DNA of 64,000 bases from Bradyrhizobium macuxiense (lineage in GTDB: Bacteria > Pseudomonadota > Alphaproteobacteria > Rhizobiales > Xanthobacteraceae), in the NCBI RefSeq assembly GCF_007993935.1, contig NZ_VITY01000012.1, forward strand, positions 124,001 to 188,000, written 5' to 3'. The notes under the pieces were generated by a model. It worked only from the letters and a program-made list of their open reading frames with translations. It made no database searches and was not told the DNA's origin. Of the stretch, positions 25,234 through 34,887 are shown piece after piece. How positions within the stretch are numbered: position 1 is the first letter of the stretch; each line of letters starts with the position of its first letter. Made by a program: the position numbers and the translations under genes.

Positions 25234-26196
25234 TCAGGACACGTCCGGACCGTAGGCCGGGGCGACGAGGCCGCCCACGGTGCCCGCACCGGCTTCGACA
25301 TGGCCGCGGACCGGCCTCCGGGCCGTCTCCGATTCGACCACGCGCCAGGCGCTACGGTCGGCCAGCAGCGCCTTCAGCACCGCATTGTTGAGCTTGTGAC
25401 CGCCCCGGACCGAACGGTAGCTGCCGAGCAGCGGCAGGCCGGCCAGCGCGAGATCGCCGATCACGTCGAGCACCTTGTGACGGGCGCACTCGTTGGCGTA
25501 GCGCAGGCCCTCGACATTGAGCAGGCGGGCTTCGTCGAACACCACGGTGTTGTCGAACGAGGCGCCGAGCGCGAAGCCTGCGCCCCACAGCCGCGCCACG
25601 TCATTCATGCAGCCGAAGGTGCGGGCCCGCGCGACGTCGCGGCGGAAGCCTTCGGGCGAAAGATCGAAGGAATAGGTCTGGTGGCCGATCACCTTGTTGG
25701 CGAAGTCGATCTCGACCTCGGCGCGGAACCCGCCGGCGAACGGGCGCAGCTCGCCCATCGCATCGCCGATCTTGACCTGCACCGGCTTCAGCACCTGGAT
25801 GAAACGGCGGACGGCGGGCTGGGTCACAATGCCGGCCTGGTCGATGGCCGCGACGAACGCCGCTGCGCTGCCGTCCATGATCGGCACTTCAGATCCGTCG
25901 ATTTCGATGGTGGCGTTGTCGACGCCCATGCCGCGTAGCGCTGCGAGAACATGCTCCGCGGTCGAAACCAGCGGTCCTTCGCGGTCACCCAGCACCGTCG
26001 CGAACTCGGTTGCGATCACCGCGTCGGCGGTGGCGGTGACTTCGCGGTCAGCACCATCGAGACCGGTGCGGACAAAAATAAAACCCGCATCAACAGGTGC
26101 AGGTCCCAGCGTGAGACTAACAGGAAGACCGGAATGAACGCCTACGCCAGTCACGGTGGCTTGCGACCGAAGCGTTGTTTGACGGCTGAACTTCAT
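25234..26196 (-). CDS. lpxC: UDP-3-O-acyl-N-acetylglucosamine deacetylase
   Basis: 320 residues. The zinc ligands are His82 (STAEHVLAAL), His240 and Asp244 (ECARHKVLDVIGD), with Glu81 and His267 (RGGHKLNNA) as catalytic residues. First committed step of lipid A synthesis. A 350-base gap (26197-26546), including the ftsZ terminator, separates it from ftsZ, so it probably has its own promoter. That gap is AT-rich near 26420-26455. Confidence 0.96.
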   Translation of the reverse strand: MKFSRQTTLRSQATVTGVGVHSGLPVSLTLGPAPVDAGFIFVRTGLDGADREVTATADAVIATEFATVLGDREGPLVSTAEHVLAALRGMGVDNATIEIDGSEVPIMDGSAAAFVAAIDQAGIVTQPAVRRFIQVLKPVQVKIGDAMGELRPFAGGFRAEVEIDFANKVIGHQTYSFDLSPEGFRRDVARARTFGCMNDVARLWGAGFALGASFDNTVVFDEARLLNVEGLRYANECARHKVLDVIGDLALAGLPLLGSYRSVRGGHKLNNAVLKALLADRSAWRVVESETARRPVRGHVEAGAGTVGGLVAPAYGPDVS

Positions 26197-26480
26197 TCGA
26201 TAATGCCCACTACCCGACTTCGCTCAATTCAAGTGGCCAAACTTCCCCAAGGCCGACTCGCTTGAGCTCCCCAAGTCACGGCAGACCATAGTGATTTCCT
26301 AAACCGCGCCAACTCACGCTTCTTTACCGATTGTTACCCCATCTCTGCCGCATTCACGCCCAAGGTTAACCAAATTGCGGCAGCGAAAACGGCCCTCGGC
26401 GCGTGGCCATCTGACCACCGAAACAATAATTAATCATTTAAAATCAGTTGCTTGTTTGCAGAGCGCAATCACCTACCCGC

Positions 26481-26518
26481 CAAAAGGAGAAGGCCCCGGC
26501 GGTTCCCCCGCCGAGGCC
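26481..26518 (-). terminator. Hairpin terminator downstream of ftsZ
   Basis: Stem 26492-26502 (GGCCCCGGCGG) pairs with 26508-26518 (CCGCCGAGGCC) around five bases with one mismatch. On the minus strand it is followed by TTCTCCTTTT. Lies 29 bases past the ftsZ stop. Confidence 0.8.
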
Positions 26519-26546
26519 TTCTTCATCGCCAAGGTTGTAACAAACT

Positions 26547-28337
26547 TCAGTTTGCCTGCCGGCGCAGGAAGGCCGGGATATCAAGATGGTCGTCGCCCTG
26601 TGGCGCCGGGGCAACAGGGGCTTGACGGCCATGCGCGTCCAATCCCTGCGGGGCCGGGCGCTTTGCATATTCCGATACCGGCTGCTCGTTCGCCGAGATC
26701 TGCTGGGCGACGCTGCGGGCCGGCTTGCGCTCGGGCAGCGGAGGCATCGTCGGCATCGCAGGACCCGAGGCACGGGCCGCGATCGGCGGCTCGGTCTCTT
26801 CGTCGCGGCGGCCGAGGCCGACATTGGCGAGCCGTTGCAGCAGCGACAGCCGGGTCTTCTGCGGGTGTTCCGCCTCACCATCGCCGCTGGCCTGGCGAAT
26901 CTCGGCCTGCGCCGGCATCGGCAGATCCTCGAACTTCGGCATCCGCGGAGCACGGACCGGCGACCGCTCCGCGGCCTGCGGGATGAAGGTCTCGGGCGGC
27001 ATCGGCTCGTGCTGCTCGGCCCGGGCTGCTTCGTGATCCGGGAACAAGGTCGGCTTCTGGGCGATCGGCCGCACCGTGACGTCACCGTAAGAGGCCGGCT
27101 GCATCGGCGCCTGGGCGGCCGATGCGCTGTCCGGGGCAACCGCGGCGGCGATCGCCGCGAGCGCGGCGCGCTCGACCGCCGGACGCTGCTGGGGCGCCGC
27201 GGCCTGGGCGGCAATCGGAGCGACCGTCACGCCGGTCGGCGGCTCCAGCTTCTGGGCACGCTCGGCCATGCGCTGGTTGTCGGCACGCAGGCGAGCGGTC
27301 AGGTCGGCCAGCCGGCTCTCCGGCGAACCGCCCGGCTGCTGCGCGGGAGCCTGGGCACGGGAAGCGATCGCGGCCTGCTCGATGCCGGTTGCGACCACCG
27401 AGACGCGAATGATGCCGTCGAGCGATTCGTCGAAGGTGGCGCCGACGATGATGTTGGCGTCGGCATCGACCTCCTCGCGGATGCGGGTTGCGGCTTCGTC
27501 GACCTCGAACAGGGTGAGATCCTTGCCGCCCGTGATCGAGATCAACAGGCCGCGGGCGCCCTTCATCGAGCTATCGTCGATCAGCGGGTTGGCGATCGCA
27601 GCTTCGGCGGCGGTCAGCGCGCGCTTCTCGCCGGTTGCCTCGCCGGTGCCCATCATCGCCTTGCCCATCTCACGCATCACCGCGCGGACGTCGGCGAAGT
27701 CGAGGTTGATCAGGCCTTCCTTGACCATCAGGTCGGTGATGCAGGCGACGCCCGAATACAGCACCTGGTCGGCCATCGCGAACGCGTCGGCGAAGGTGGT
27801 CTTCTCGTTGGCGACCCGGAACAGGTTCTGGTTCGGGATGATCAGGAGGGTGTCGACCACCTTGTGGAGCTCGGAAATACCGTGCTCGGCGGTGCGCATC
27901 CGGCGCTGCCCCTCGAAGTGGAACGGCTTCGTCACCACACCGACGGTGAGGATCCCCATCTCGCGCGCGGCCTTGGCGATCACGGGCGCGGCGCCCGTGC
28001 CGGTGCCGCCGCCCATGCCGGCGGTGACGAACACCATGTTGGCGCCGGTGAGATGATCGCGAAGCTCGTCCATGACTTCCTGCGCGGCCGCGGCACCGAC
28101 GTCGGGCTGCGAACCGGCGCCGAGGCCCTGGGTGACCTGGGTGCCCATCTGGATGATGCGCTGCGCCTTCGACATCGTCAGCGCCTGTGCGTCGGTGTTG
28201 GCGACGACGAAGTCGACGCCCTGCAACCCGGCGGTGATCATGTTGTTGACGGCATTACCACCCGCGCCGCCGACGCCGAAGACGGTGATCCGCGGTTTCA
28301 GCTCGCTGATGTCAGGGGGTGTCAGATTGAGTGCCAT
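26547..28337 (-). CDS. ftsZ: Cell division GTPase FtsZ
   Basis: 596 residues, much longer than E. coli FtsZ (383). The GTPase domain (1-320) has GVGGAGGNAVNNM, the tubulin signature GGGTGTG (109-115) and the T7-loop NLDFADVRAVM. A proline/alanine/glutamine-rich linker of about 250 residues precedes the C-terminal peptide DDHLDIPAFLRRQAN, which binds FtsA and other partners. Long linkers are normal in rhizobial FtsZ. Follows ftsA with an 89-base gap, and a terminator follows. Confidence 0.97.
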   Translation of the reverse strand: MALNLTPPDISELKPRITVFGVGGAGGNAVNNMITAGLQGVDFVVANTDAQALTMSKAQRIIQMGTQVTQGLGAGSQPDVGAAAAQEVMDELRDHLTGANMVFVTAGMGGGTGTGAAPVIAKAAREMGILTVGVVTKPFHFEGQRRMRTAEHGISELHKVVDTLLIIPNQNLFRVANEKTTFADAFAMADQVLYSGVACITDLMVKEGLINLDFADVRAVMREMGKAMMGTGEATGEKRALTAAEAAIANPLIDDSSMKGARGLLISITGGKDLTLFEVDEAATRIREEVDADANIIVGATFDESLDGIIRVSVVATGIEQAAIASRAQAPAQQPGGSPESRLADLTARLRADNQRMAERAQKLEPPTGVTVAPIAAQAAAPQQRPAVERAALAAIAAAVAPDSASAAQAPMQPASYGDVTVRPIAQKPTLFPDHEAARAEQHEPMPPETFIPQAAERSPVRAPRMPKFEDLPMPAQAEIRQASGDGEAEHPQKTRLSLLQRLANVGLGRRDEETEPPIAARASGPAMPTMPPLPERKPARSVAQQISANEQPVSEYAKRPAPQGLDAHGRQAPVAPAPQGDDHLDIPAFLRRQAN

Positions 28338-28426
28338 GGTTGCCTCTCTCGATTATGCGCGCGTTGGTTCGTCCCGGCCGCTGGCCGCAGGAGCTGGTGA
28401 AAATGCAATGAGCCGGGGTGCGGTCA

Positions 28427-29743
28427 TCAGAAGCCCTCGCGAAGCCATCGTCCGACCTTTCCGAAGTAACCGTCTGTCCCTGTCCTGAGCTGCCGCGTGC
28501 GCCGCGGTTCGACATGTTCAAGATGAGCGTATTGCGGATAGACCAGGAGGCCCGTCGGCACCGAGAACGAGGCGCCCTTCGCCTCGTTCGGCAGCCGGCC
28601 GAAGCCGAGCGGGCGGCCGATGCGGACCTGGCGGTTCAGGATACGGGTGGCGAGCTCGACGGTCCCAGTCAGCTGCGACGCACCGCCGCTGAGCACGACG
28701 CGCGCCCTCGGCTCTGCCGCAAAGGGGGAATCCGCGAGCCGGTCACGGACCATTTCGAAAATCTCCTCGGCGCGATGCCGGACAATGTTCGCAATCGTGG
28801 CGCGAGATACGATTTGCGGGGTCTCCCGATCATCGCCTGCAGTGGGAACGGACATCAGCTCGCGCGAGTCCGAACCGCCGGTCAGCACCGTGCCGTATAA
28901 AGTCTTGATTCGCTCGGCATCCGCAATGCACGCGCCGATGCCGCGCGCAAGATCCATCGTGATGTGTTGCCCGCCGAGCGCAAACCCGGATGCGTGCACG
29001 AGGCGGCCGCCGGAATAGGTCGCGATCGTCGTCGAGCCCGCGCCCATCTCGACGACGGCGGCGCCGAGGTCGGCTTCGTCATCGGTCAGCACCGACAGGC
29101 CCGCGACATAGGGGCTCGACGCCATGGCTTCGACGTTGAGATGGCAGCGCTCGACCACCAGCATCAGGTTCTTGGCAACCGTCGCGTCCGACGTCACCAC
29201 GTTCATGTCGACGCCGAACTGGCGCGCCACCATGCCCCTGGGATCGCGGATGCCCTTGACGCCATCGAGCGCGTAGCCGACCGGCAGCGCGTGCAGCACG
29301 GTACGGCCGGCGCCGGCGGCGTGACGCATGCCGGCCGAGGTGACGCGGCTGATGTCGTCCGCAGTCACCGAGCCGCCGCGGATATCGGCCGCGGCTTCGA
29401 CCAGCTGGCCATGCTGCCTGCCGCCGGAGACCGACAGCAGGACGGACTCGACCCGGACCTTGGCCATGCGCTCGGCCAGCGCGACGGCATGGCGCACCGC
29501 CTTCTCGCATTCGGCGAGATCGACGACGGAGCCGGCCTTGACGCCGCGCGACTGGATCTGGCTGTAGCCGATCAGTTCGACCGCATGGGTGCGGCCGCGC
29601 AGCGCCTCGTTCGGCGGCGACGGCTTGAGCCGCGCGATCATGCAGGCGATCTTGCTGGAGCCGACGTCGAGCGAAGCCACCATCGCGGTGCGCTTCTGCA
29701 TCGGGCGGGTCTTCGGGGTCAGGTTGCGATCGAGGCCGGTCAT
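28427..29743 (-). CDS. ftsA: Cell division protein FtsA
   Basis: 438 residues, actin-like ATPase that tethers FtsZ to the membrane. Phosphate-1 motif LDVGSSKIACMIARL at the N-terminus, VEMGAGSTTIATY in the middle, GGASQLTG near the C-terminus, and a C-terminal amphipathic helix (GKVGRWLREGF) for membrane binding. ATG overlaps the ftsQ stop by four bases. Confidence 0.96.
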   Translation of the reverse strand: MTGLDRNLTPKTRPMQKRTAMVASLDVGSSKIACMIARLKPSPPNEALRGRTHAVELIGYSQIQSRGVKAGSVVDLAECEKAVRHAVALAERMAKVRVESVLLSVSGGRQHGQLVEAAADIRGGSVTADDISRVTSAGMRHAAGAGRTVLHALPVGYALDGVKGIRDPRGMVARQFGVDMNVVTSDATVAKNLMLVVERCHLNVEAMASSPYVAGLSVLTDDEADLGAAVVEMGAGSTTIATYSGGRLVHASGFALGGQHITMDLARGIGACIADAERIKTLYGTVLTGGSDSRELMSVPTAGDDRETPQIVSRATIANIVRHRAEEIFEMVRDRLADSPFAAEPRARVVLSGGASQLTGTVELATRILNRQVRIGRPLGFGRLPNEAKGASFSVPTGLLVYPQYAHLEHVEPRRTRQLRTGTDGYFGKVGRWLREGF

Positions 29744-30747
29744 GCGGAGTCACCCGGCTTCTTCTTGGACTTCTTGTCCTTGAACAGCTCGTCGCGCGCC
29801 TTGCCGGCTTCCTCGGACAATTGCACGATCAGCCGATCGGGCAGCCGCATGTCGACGGCGACAATGTCGCGCGAGAACAGCTTCTCGTCCTTGTCGAGCT
29901 TGGAGAGCGCGGCGAGCGCGTTGCCGACATCGTTCTCCGGCAGGCGGACATCGAGGCCGTCCTTGAGGCGCAGGTTCCAGCGCCGCTCACCGACGAAGAT
30001 CGCGGCCTTGGTCACCGAACGCACCTGCGGATAACGGTCGAGCAGCGCCAGGAAGTCCTGGGCGCGCGTATCAGCCCCCTTGCCCACCACCAGCGGCAGA
30101 TTGAGGAAGCGGCGCGTGACGTAAGGCTCGAGCACCGCGCCGTCGGAGGCGATCACCGACAGGCGGCCGTTCTGTTGCCACAACGCGAAGGCGGTGCGCT
30201 CGACGATGTCGATCTGCAGCCGGCCCGGATAGAGCTTGAGGATCGTGGCATCCGCGATCCAGGGATTGGCCTTCAGCTTGGCGCGCACGGTATCGGCATC
30301 GAGGAACAGCAGCGAGGAGCGGCCATTGACGCCGCCGATCGCGAGCACCTCGTCCTGGCTCAGCTGCTTGCGGCCGTTGATGCCGACGGTGGTGATGCGG
30401 AAGCCTGCGGAATTGGCCAGCGCGTTGCGGGTGTCGCTGAGCGCGGTGGTGAACTCCTCGACATGGCCGCCCCGGACGATGCCGAAGCCCAGGCTGCCGA
30501 ACAGGATCGCGAGCGTCGCGACCAGGCCGATGCGGCGCGGCAGATAGCGTTCGACCATCTGGATGTAGCGGTTCGGCGGCTCGCGATCGATCATCTGCGG
30601 CCGCCTGGCGGGACGCCGTCGGCGGCGAGCGAGATGGGCGCCGATATACTCGCGCAGCAGCACCGCCGCTCCAATAGCGGCTGCTCTCAGGTCAGCTTGA
30701 GGCCCCAGCGATCGCAGCGATCGAGTGAGGCGTCCTGCACCATCCAT
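29740..30747 (-). CDS. ftsQ: Cell division protein FtsQ (DivIB)
   Basis: 335 residues. A cytoplasmic N-terminus of about 70 residues rich in Arg, one membrane helix (IGLVATLAILFGSLGFGIV), then a POTRA domain (FRITTVGINGRKQLSQDEVLAIGGV) and the beta domain. Links FtsK and FtsA to the FtsL-FtsB and FtsWI complex. The upstream gap 30748-31079 holds no recognisable gene, so ftsQ-A-Z may have its own promoter there. Confidence 0.93.
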   Translation of the reverse strand: MDGAGRLTRSLRSLGPQADLRAAAIGAAVLLREYIGAHLARRRRRPARRPQMIDREPPNRYIQMVERYLPRRIGLVATLAILFGSLGFGIVRGGHVEEFTTALSDTRNALANSAGFRITTVGINGRKQLSQDEVLAIGGVNGRSSLLFLDADTVRAKLKANPWIADATILKLYPGRLQIDIVERTAFALWQQNGRLSVIASDGAVLEPYVTRRFLNLPLVVGKGADTRAQDFLALLDRYPQVRSVTKAAIFVGERRWNLRLKDGLDVRLPENDVGNALAALSKLDKDEKLFSRDIVAVDMRLPDRLIVQLSEEAGKARDELFKDKKSKKKPGDSA

Positions 30748-31079
30748 TGCACGAGCTCGTCACATGTTGTGCCCGCAAACCCTGCGGGTCCCGGCACAAA
30801 TCACGTCTCGGCTAGACCGGTGGGATTAGAGTGGCCCCCTGTTCCCTGGTTGCGATCCTCGAAGCGGTAATCCGCGACAGCTCACGCCCCGGCAGCCAAG
30901 CGCTACATGCGCCGCCAGCGTTAACCTTCGGGCTTCCTGGTAAACAAACGGTAAATGAGTTCGGCCTGAAGTGTATTTTGATCAACGCTTTGAGTACTTT
31001 GCCGCGAACCCGTTAGCATTTTAGCAACAGCGCCGGGTTCCATCCGGCCGAGTCGGGCGGGTTCCGCGCTCAGGCGGCC
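30748..31079. other. Intergenic region between ddl and ftsQ
   Basis: 332 bases with no ORF resembling a protein and no strong hairpin. A moderately AT-rich part (30920-31020) could contain the ftsQ-A-Z promoter, but I could not assign -35/-10 boxes with confidence. Confidence 0.5.
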
Positions 31080-32066
31080 TTAACGCCCGGCGCGGCGGTG
31101 GCCGAGCTCGATCTGGTCGTTGAGGAAGTCGGCAAAGGCGATGCCCTGTGCTTTCAAGGCCTTAGGGTACAGTGATGCTGCTGTGAGCCCGGGCAGCGTG
31201 TTGGTTTCGAGGTAGACCGGGCCATTGGCCGACACGATGAAATCGCTGCGCGAGTAGCCGGTGCAGGATAATGCGCGGTGCGCCCGCAACGCATGGTCCA
31301 TGATCGCGGCGCTGACCTCGGGCGCGAAGCGGCCGGGACAGATCTCCTGAGTCGACTTCAAAAGGTATTTGGCTGTGTAGTCGAATCCGCCCTCCGCCGG
31401 CACGATCTCGATCGGCGGCAGCGCGAACACGCTGCCGTCGGATTGCTCGAGCACGCCGCAGGTCGCCTCCACGCCCGATACGAACGGCTCGATCAGATAG
31501 TCTTCATGCTTCGCGGCATTGCGGACGGCGATGAGGTCCTGCTTGGCGTTGACGAAGATCAGCCCGTAGCTCGATCCGTCCTTGGCGGGCTTTGCGATCA
31601 GCTTGCCGTACTTTGCGAAGGCGTCGTCGATCTGTTCGACGCTGATGCCCTGCGGCGCGTTGATGCCGGCGATCACTGCGAAGCGCTTCGCCGACGGCTT
31701 GTCGAAGGCCAGATGCGACGACGCCGAGCCGGAGCCGGTGAAAGCAACGCCGCGCATCTCGCACATCGCCTGCAATTCGCCATTCTCGGCGCGGCCGCCG
31801 TGCAGACCGAGCACGAGCACGCGCTGCTCGGCGCCTGCCTTGTCGAGCGCCTGGTCGAGCGCGATACCGGGACTATCAGGCTTGAAGTCGACCTCGAACG
31901 GCCGCGCGTGACCGAGCAGCTGTTCGGACGTCACCGCATGCACGGTGTCGTCGACGTCCCAGAACCAGAGCTCCGCGCCGGGCAACGCGCGGTGCAGCGC
32001 CTGCGCGCTCGCCACCGAAACCAACCGCTCCTTGTTGGTGCCGCCGAACAGAATGGTCACCTGCAT
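31080..32066 (-). CDS. ddl: D-alanine--D-alanine ligase
   Basis: 328 residues, ATP-grasp enzyme making D-Ala-D-Ala for peptidoglycan. Glu in FGGTNKERLVSV corresponds to E. coli DdlB Glu15; GSSYGL and AKYL also match the active site. The motif LHGGRAENGELQ replaces the usual HGxxGEDGxxQ, so this is a divergent member of the family. ETNTLPGLTAASLYPK is the C-terminal Mg-binding region. Its ATG shares one base with the murB stop. The position between murB and ftsQ supports the call. Confidence 0.87.
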   Translation of the reverse strand: MQVTILFGGTNKERLVSVASAQALHRALPGAELWFWDVDDTVHAVTSEQLLGHARPFEVDFKPDSPGIALDQALDKAGAEQRVLVLGLHGGRAENGELQAMCEMRGVAFTGSGSASSHLAFDKPSAKRFAVIAGINAPQGISVEQIDDAFAKYGKLIAKPAKDGSSYGLIFVNAKQDLIAVRNAAKHEDYLIEPFVSGVEATCGVLEQSDGSVFALPPIEIVPAEGGFDYTAKYLLKSTQEICPGRFAPEVSAAIMDHALRAHRALSCTGYSRSDFIVSANGPVYLETNTLPGLTAASLYPKALKAQGIAFADFLNDQIELGHRRAGR

Positions 32067-32983
32067 CAGCTGTTCCCGATCCGCTTGATTTCCCAGTGCA
32101 GCTCAATTCCGCTGGTCTGCTTCACCCTTTCACGCACCGTCTCACCGAGGCTCTCGATGTCATGGCCGGTGGCGTTGCCGGTGTTGATCAGGAAATTGCA
32201 GTGCATCTCCGAGACCTGCGCGCCGCCGACCTTGAGGCCGCGGCAGCCTGCGGCGTCGATCAGCTTCCAGGCGCTGTTGCCGGGCGGATTCTTGAAGGTC
32301 GAGCCGCCGGTCTTTTCGCGGATCGGCTGCGCGGTCTCGCGATGAGTCTGCACCTCATTCATGCGCGCGCGGATCGCATCCGCATCGGTGATCCTGCCGC
32401 GGAAGCGCGCCGAGGTGAAGATAACGGACGGATCGACGCCGCTGTTGCGATAGACGAACTTCATGTCGGCATTGCCGAACGTGTGCTTGGTGCCGTCGCG
32501 GCCGATGCCGGTCGCCTCCACCAGCACATCCTTGGTCTCGCCGCCGTTGGCGCCGGCATTCATGCGCAGCGCGCCGCCGACCGTACCGGGGATGCCGAAG
32601 AAGAATTCCATGCCGCCAATGTTTGCAGCCGCTGCCGTCTCGGCGACGCGCTTGTCGAGCGCCGCGGCGCCGGCGGTGACGACATCACCGGCTGTGCTGG
32701 TCTCGCCGAACGCACGCGGCGCCAGCCGGATCACGACACCCGGCATGCCGCCGTCGCGCACGATCAGATTGGAGCCGACGCCGACGACATAGACCGGCAG
32801 CTCCTGCGGCAGCCGCTTCAGGAAGTAAGCAAGATCGTCTTCATCCGCCGGTGTGAACAGCACCTGCGCCGGGCCGCCGACGCGAAACCAGGTCAGCTCG
32901 GCCAGCGACTGGTTGGCCAGCAGCCGCCCGCGCAGCTCCGGCATCGCGGCTTTCAGATCGGACGTGATGTCGGGGAAGGTCAT
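32066..32983 (-). CDS. murB: UDP-N-acetylenolpyruvoylglucosamine reductase
   Basis: 305 residues. FAD-binding segments WFRVGGPAQVLFTPAD and FFFGIPGTVGGALRMNAGANGGE; the C-terminal domain has GSTFKNPPGNSAWKLIDAAG with the catalytic serine. Reduces the enolpyruvyl group to give UDP-MurNAc. It shares one base with ddl downstream. A 271-base repeat-filled gap separates it from murC. Confidence 0.96.
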   Translation of the reverse strand: MTFPDITSDLKAAMPELRGRLLANQSLAELTWFRVGGPAQVLFTPADEDDLAYFLKRLPQELPVYVVGVGSNLIVRDGGMPGVVIRLAPRAFGETSTAGDVVTAGAAALDKRVAETAAAANIGGMEFFFGIPGTVGGALRMNAGANGGETKDVLVEATGIGRDGTKHTFGNADMKFVYRNSGVDPSVIFTSARFRGRITDADAIRARMNEVQTHRETAQPIREKTGGSTFKNPPGNSAWKLIDAAGCRGLKVGGAQVSEMHCNFLINTGNATGHDIESLGETVRERVKQTSGIELHWEIKRIGNS

Positions 32984-33050
32984 GGCGTGGCGATCGATGC
33001 ACGAGCAGGATTGAGAGCGTGTCGCACTGCATTTTGCGCCGGCGCCCGGG

Positions 33051-33219
33051 GCTTACCCCTCTCCCCAGCCCTCCCCCGCAAGGGAGGAGGGAGCCCGACC
33101 GGTGTGCTCACCTCACTTGGCATAACAACCGCGTTCTGACTCGCTGCACGAGTCAGGAAGGCACCGGCGGATGGGTTCCCTCCCCCCTTGCGGGGGAGGG
33201 TTAGGGAGAGGGGTGAGCC
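33051..33219. repeat. Inverted CCCTCTCC-type repeat (family E) between murC and murB
   Basis: Left part 33051-33094 (TACCCCTCTCCCCAGCCCTC...) and right part 33173-33219 are complementary and form a long imperfect hairpin. A second hairpin, CTGACTCG-CTGCA-CGAGTCAG, lies at 33136-33156. Such CCTCTCCC elements are common in rhizobial genomes. It could split the cluster transcript. Confidence 0.8.
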
Positions 33220-33254
33220 GCACGGGCGCTGTTCGTGAAGGGCGACGAACATCA

Positions 33255-34658
33255 TCACCCCAGCGCCTTCAATTCGCCGGGCAGTGCGTAGGCCCACTGC
33301 GTGATGTTGCCGGCGCCGAGACAGACGACGAGGTCGCCGGACTTGGCAAGGCCGTGAACGATCCTGGCGAGCTCAGCCGCGTTCGGCAATGGGACCACGT
33401 TGCGATGGCCGTGGGCGCGCAGGCCGGCGGCGAAATGATCGCGGTCGATGCCTGCGATCGGCGTCTCGCCGGCCGGATAGACCTCGGCAACCACGACCGC
33501 ATCGGCGTCGTTGAAGCAGGTGCAGAATTCCTCGAACAAGGATTGCAGGCGGGTGTAGCGATGCGGCTGCACCACGGCGACGATCTTGCCGTTGGTGGAT
33601 TCCCGCGCCGCCTTCAGCACGGCTGCGATCTCGACCGGATGATGGCCGTAGTCGTCGATCACGGTGATGCCATTGGTCTCGCCGGTTTTGGTGAAGCGCC
33701 GCTTGACGCCGCCGAAGCCGGCCATCGCCTGGCGGATGACGTCGTCGGATACGCCGAGCTGATGCGCGACCGCGATCGCCGCCGTCGCGTTCGACGCGTT
33801 ATGGCGTCCCGGCATCGGCAGCATGATGTCGGCGATCTCGTGCGTCGCGCCTGTCTTGCGATCGCGGAGCGCGACCTTGAATTTCGAGCCGCCGCCCATC
33901 GGCGTCAGGTCCAGGAGCTGCGCATCGGCCTGCGGGTTCTGCCCGTAGGTGATGATGCGGCGGTCTTCGATCTTGCCGACCAGGCTCTGCACCACGGGGT
34001 GATCGGTGCACATCACCGCAAAGCCGTAGAACGGAACGTTCTCGACGAAATTGCGGAACGCATCCTGGATCGCCTCGAAGGTCTTGAAGTGATCGAGATG
34101 CTCGGGATCGATGTTGGTGACGATGACGACGTCGGACGGCAGCTTGAGGAAGGTGCCGTCGCTCTCGTCGGCCTCGACCACCATCCAGTCGCCGGCGCCC
34201 AGCCGCGCATTGGAGCCGTAGGCATTGATGATGCCGCCATTGATGACGGTCGGATCGAGCCCGCCGGCGTCGAGCAATGTCGCCACCATCGTGGTCGTGG
34301 TGGTCTTGCCATGGGTGCCGGCGATCGCGACGCAGCTCTTCAGCCGCATCAATTCCGCCAGCATCTCGGCGCGCCGCACCACCGGAATGCGCCGCGCGCG
34401 CGCCGCCATCAATTCGGGATTGTCGCGCTTGATCGCGGTCGAGACCACGACGACATCGGCGCCGTCGACATTCTCGGCGGTGTGACCGACCGAGATTCTT
34501 GCACCCTTCTTGCGCAACCGATCGAGATTGTAATTATCCGACGCGTCGGAGCCTTGCACGGTGTAACCGAGATTGATCAGCACCTCGGCGATGCCGCTCA
34601 TGCCGATGCCGCCGATCCCGACGAAGTGAATGGGTCCGATCTCGCGCGGCAGTCTCAT
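33255..34658 (-). CDS. murC: UDP-N-acetylmuramate--L-alanine ligase
   Basis: 467 residues from ATG 34658 (MRLPREIGPIHF), preceded by AGGA. An upstream frame to 34799 adds 47 residues with no family match. N-terminal IHFVGIGGIGMSGIAEVL and ATP-binding GTHGKTTTTTM are MurC hallmarks. Adds L-Ala to UDP-MurNAc. The 229-base gap 34659-34887 upstream holds no other gene that I recognise. Confidence 0.96.
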   Translation of the reverse strand: MRLPREIGPIHFVGIGGIGMSGIAEVLINLGYTVQGSDASDNYNLDRLRKKGARISVGHTAENVDGADVVVVSTAIKRDNPELMAARARRIPVVRRAEMLAELMRLKSCVAIAGTHGKTTTTTMVATLLDAGGLDPTVINGGIINAYGSNARLGAGDWMVVEADESDGTFLKLPSDVVIVTNIDPEHLDHFKTFEAIQDAFRNFVENVPFYGFAVMCTDHPVVQSLVGKIEDRRIITYGQNPQADAQLLDLTPMGGGSKFKVALRDRKTGATHEIADIMLPMPGRHNASNATAAIAVAHQLGVSDDVIRQAMAGFGGVKRRFTKTGETNGITVIDDYGHHPVEIAAVLKAARESTNGKIVAVVQPHRYTRLQSLFEEFCTCFNDADAVVVAEVYPAGETPIAGIDRDHFAAGLRAHGHRNVVPLPNAAELARIVHGLAKSGDLVVCLGAGNITQWAYALPGELKALG

Positions 34659-34887
34659 GATCCGGTTCCTGATATCGTCATCCGCCCTGCGCGAACTGCG
34701 CTGCGGGGCGGCTGATTTAGCTTCGCTATGCGCCCCACATCGCTGGCGCAGACCACTGGATGCCCCGCTTTTCCCCTGCGTGACAAGGGCTTTTTCCACT
34801 CCGCGGCCGTGGAAATGTCGCTGTTGTCAGCTAGCGGCCGGTGCTGGTGATCTGACGTCACGGATATCTCCATGTCGGCCCCGGGGG

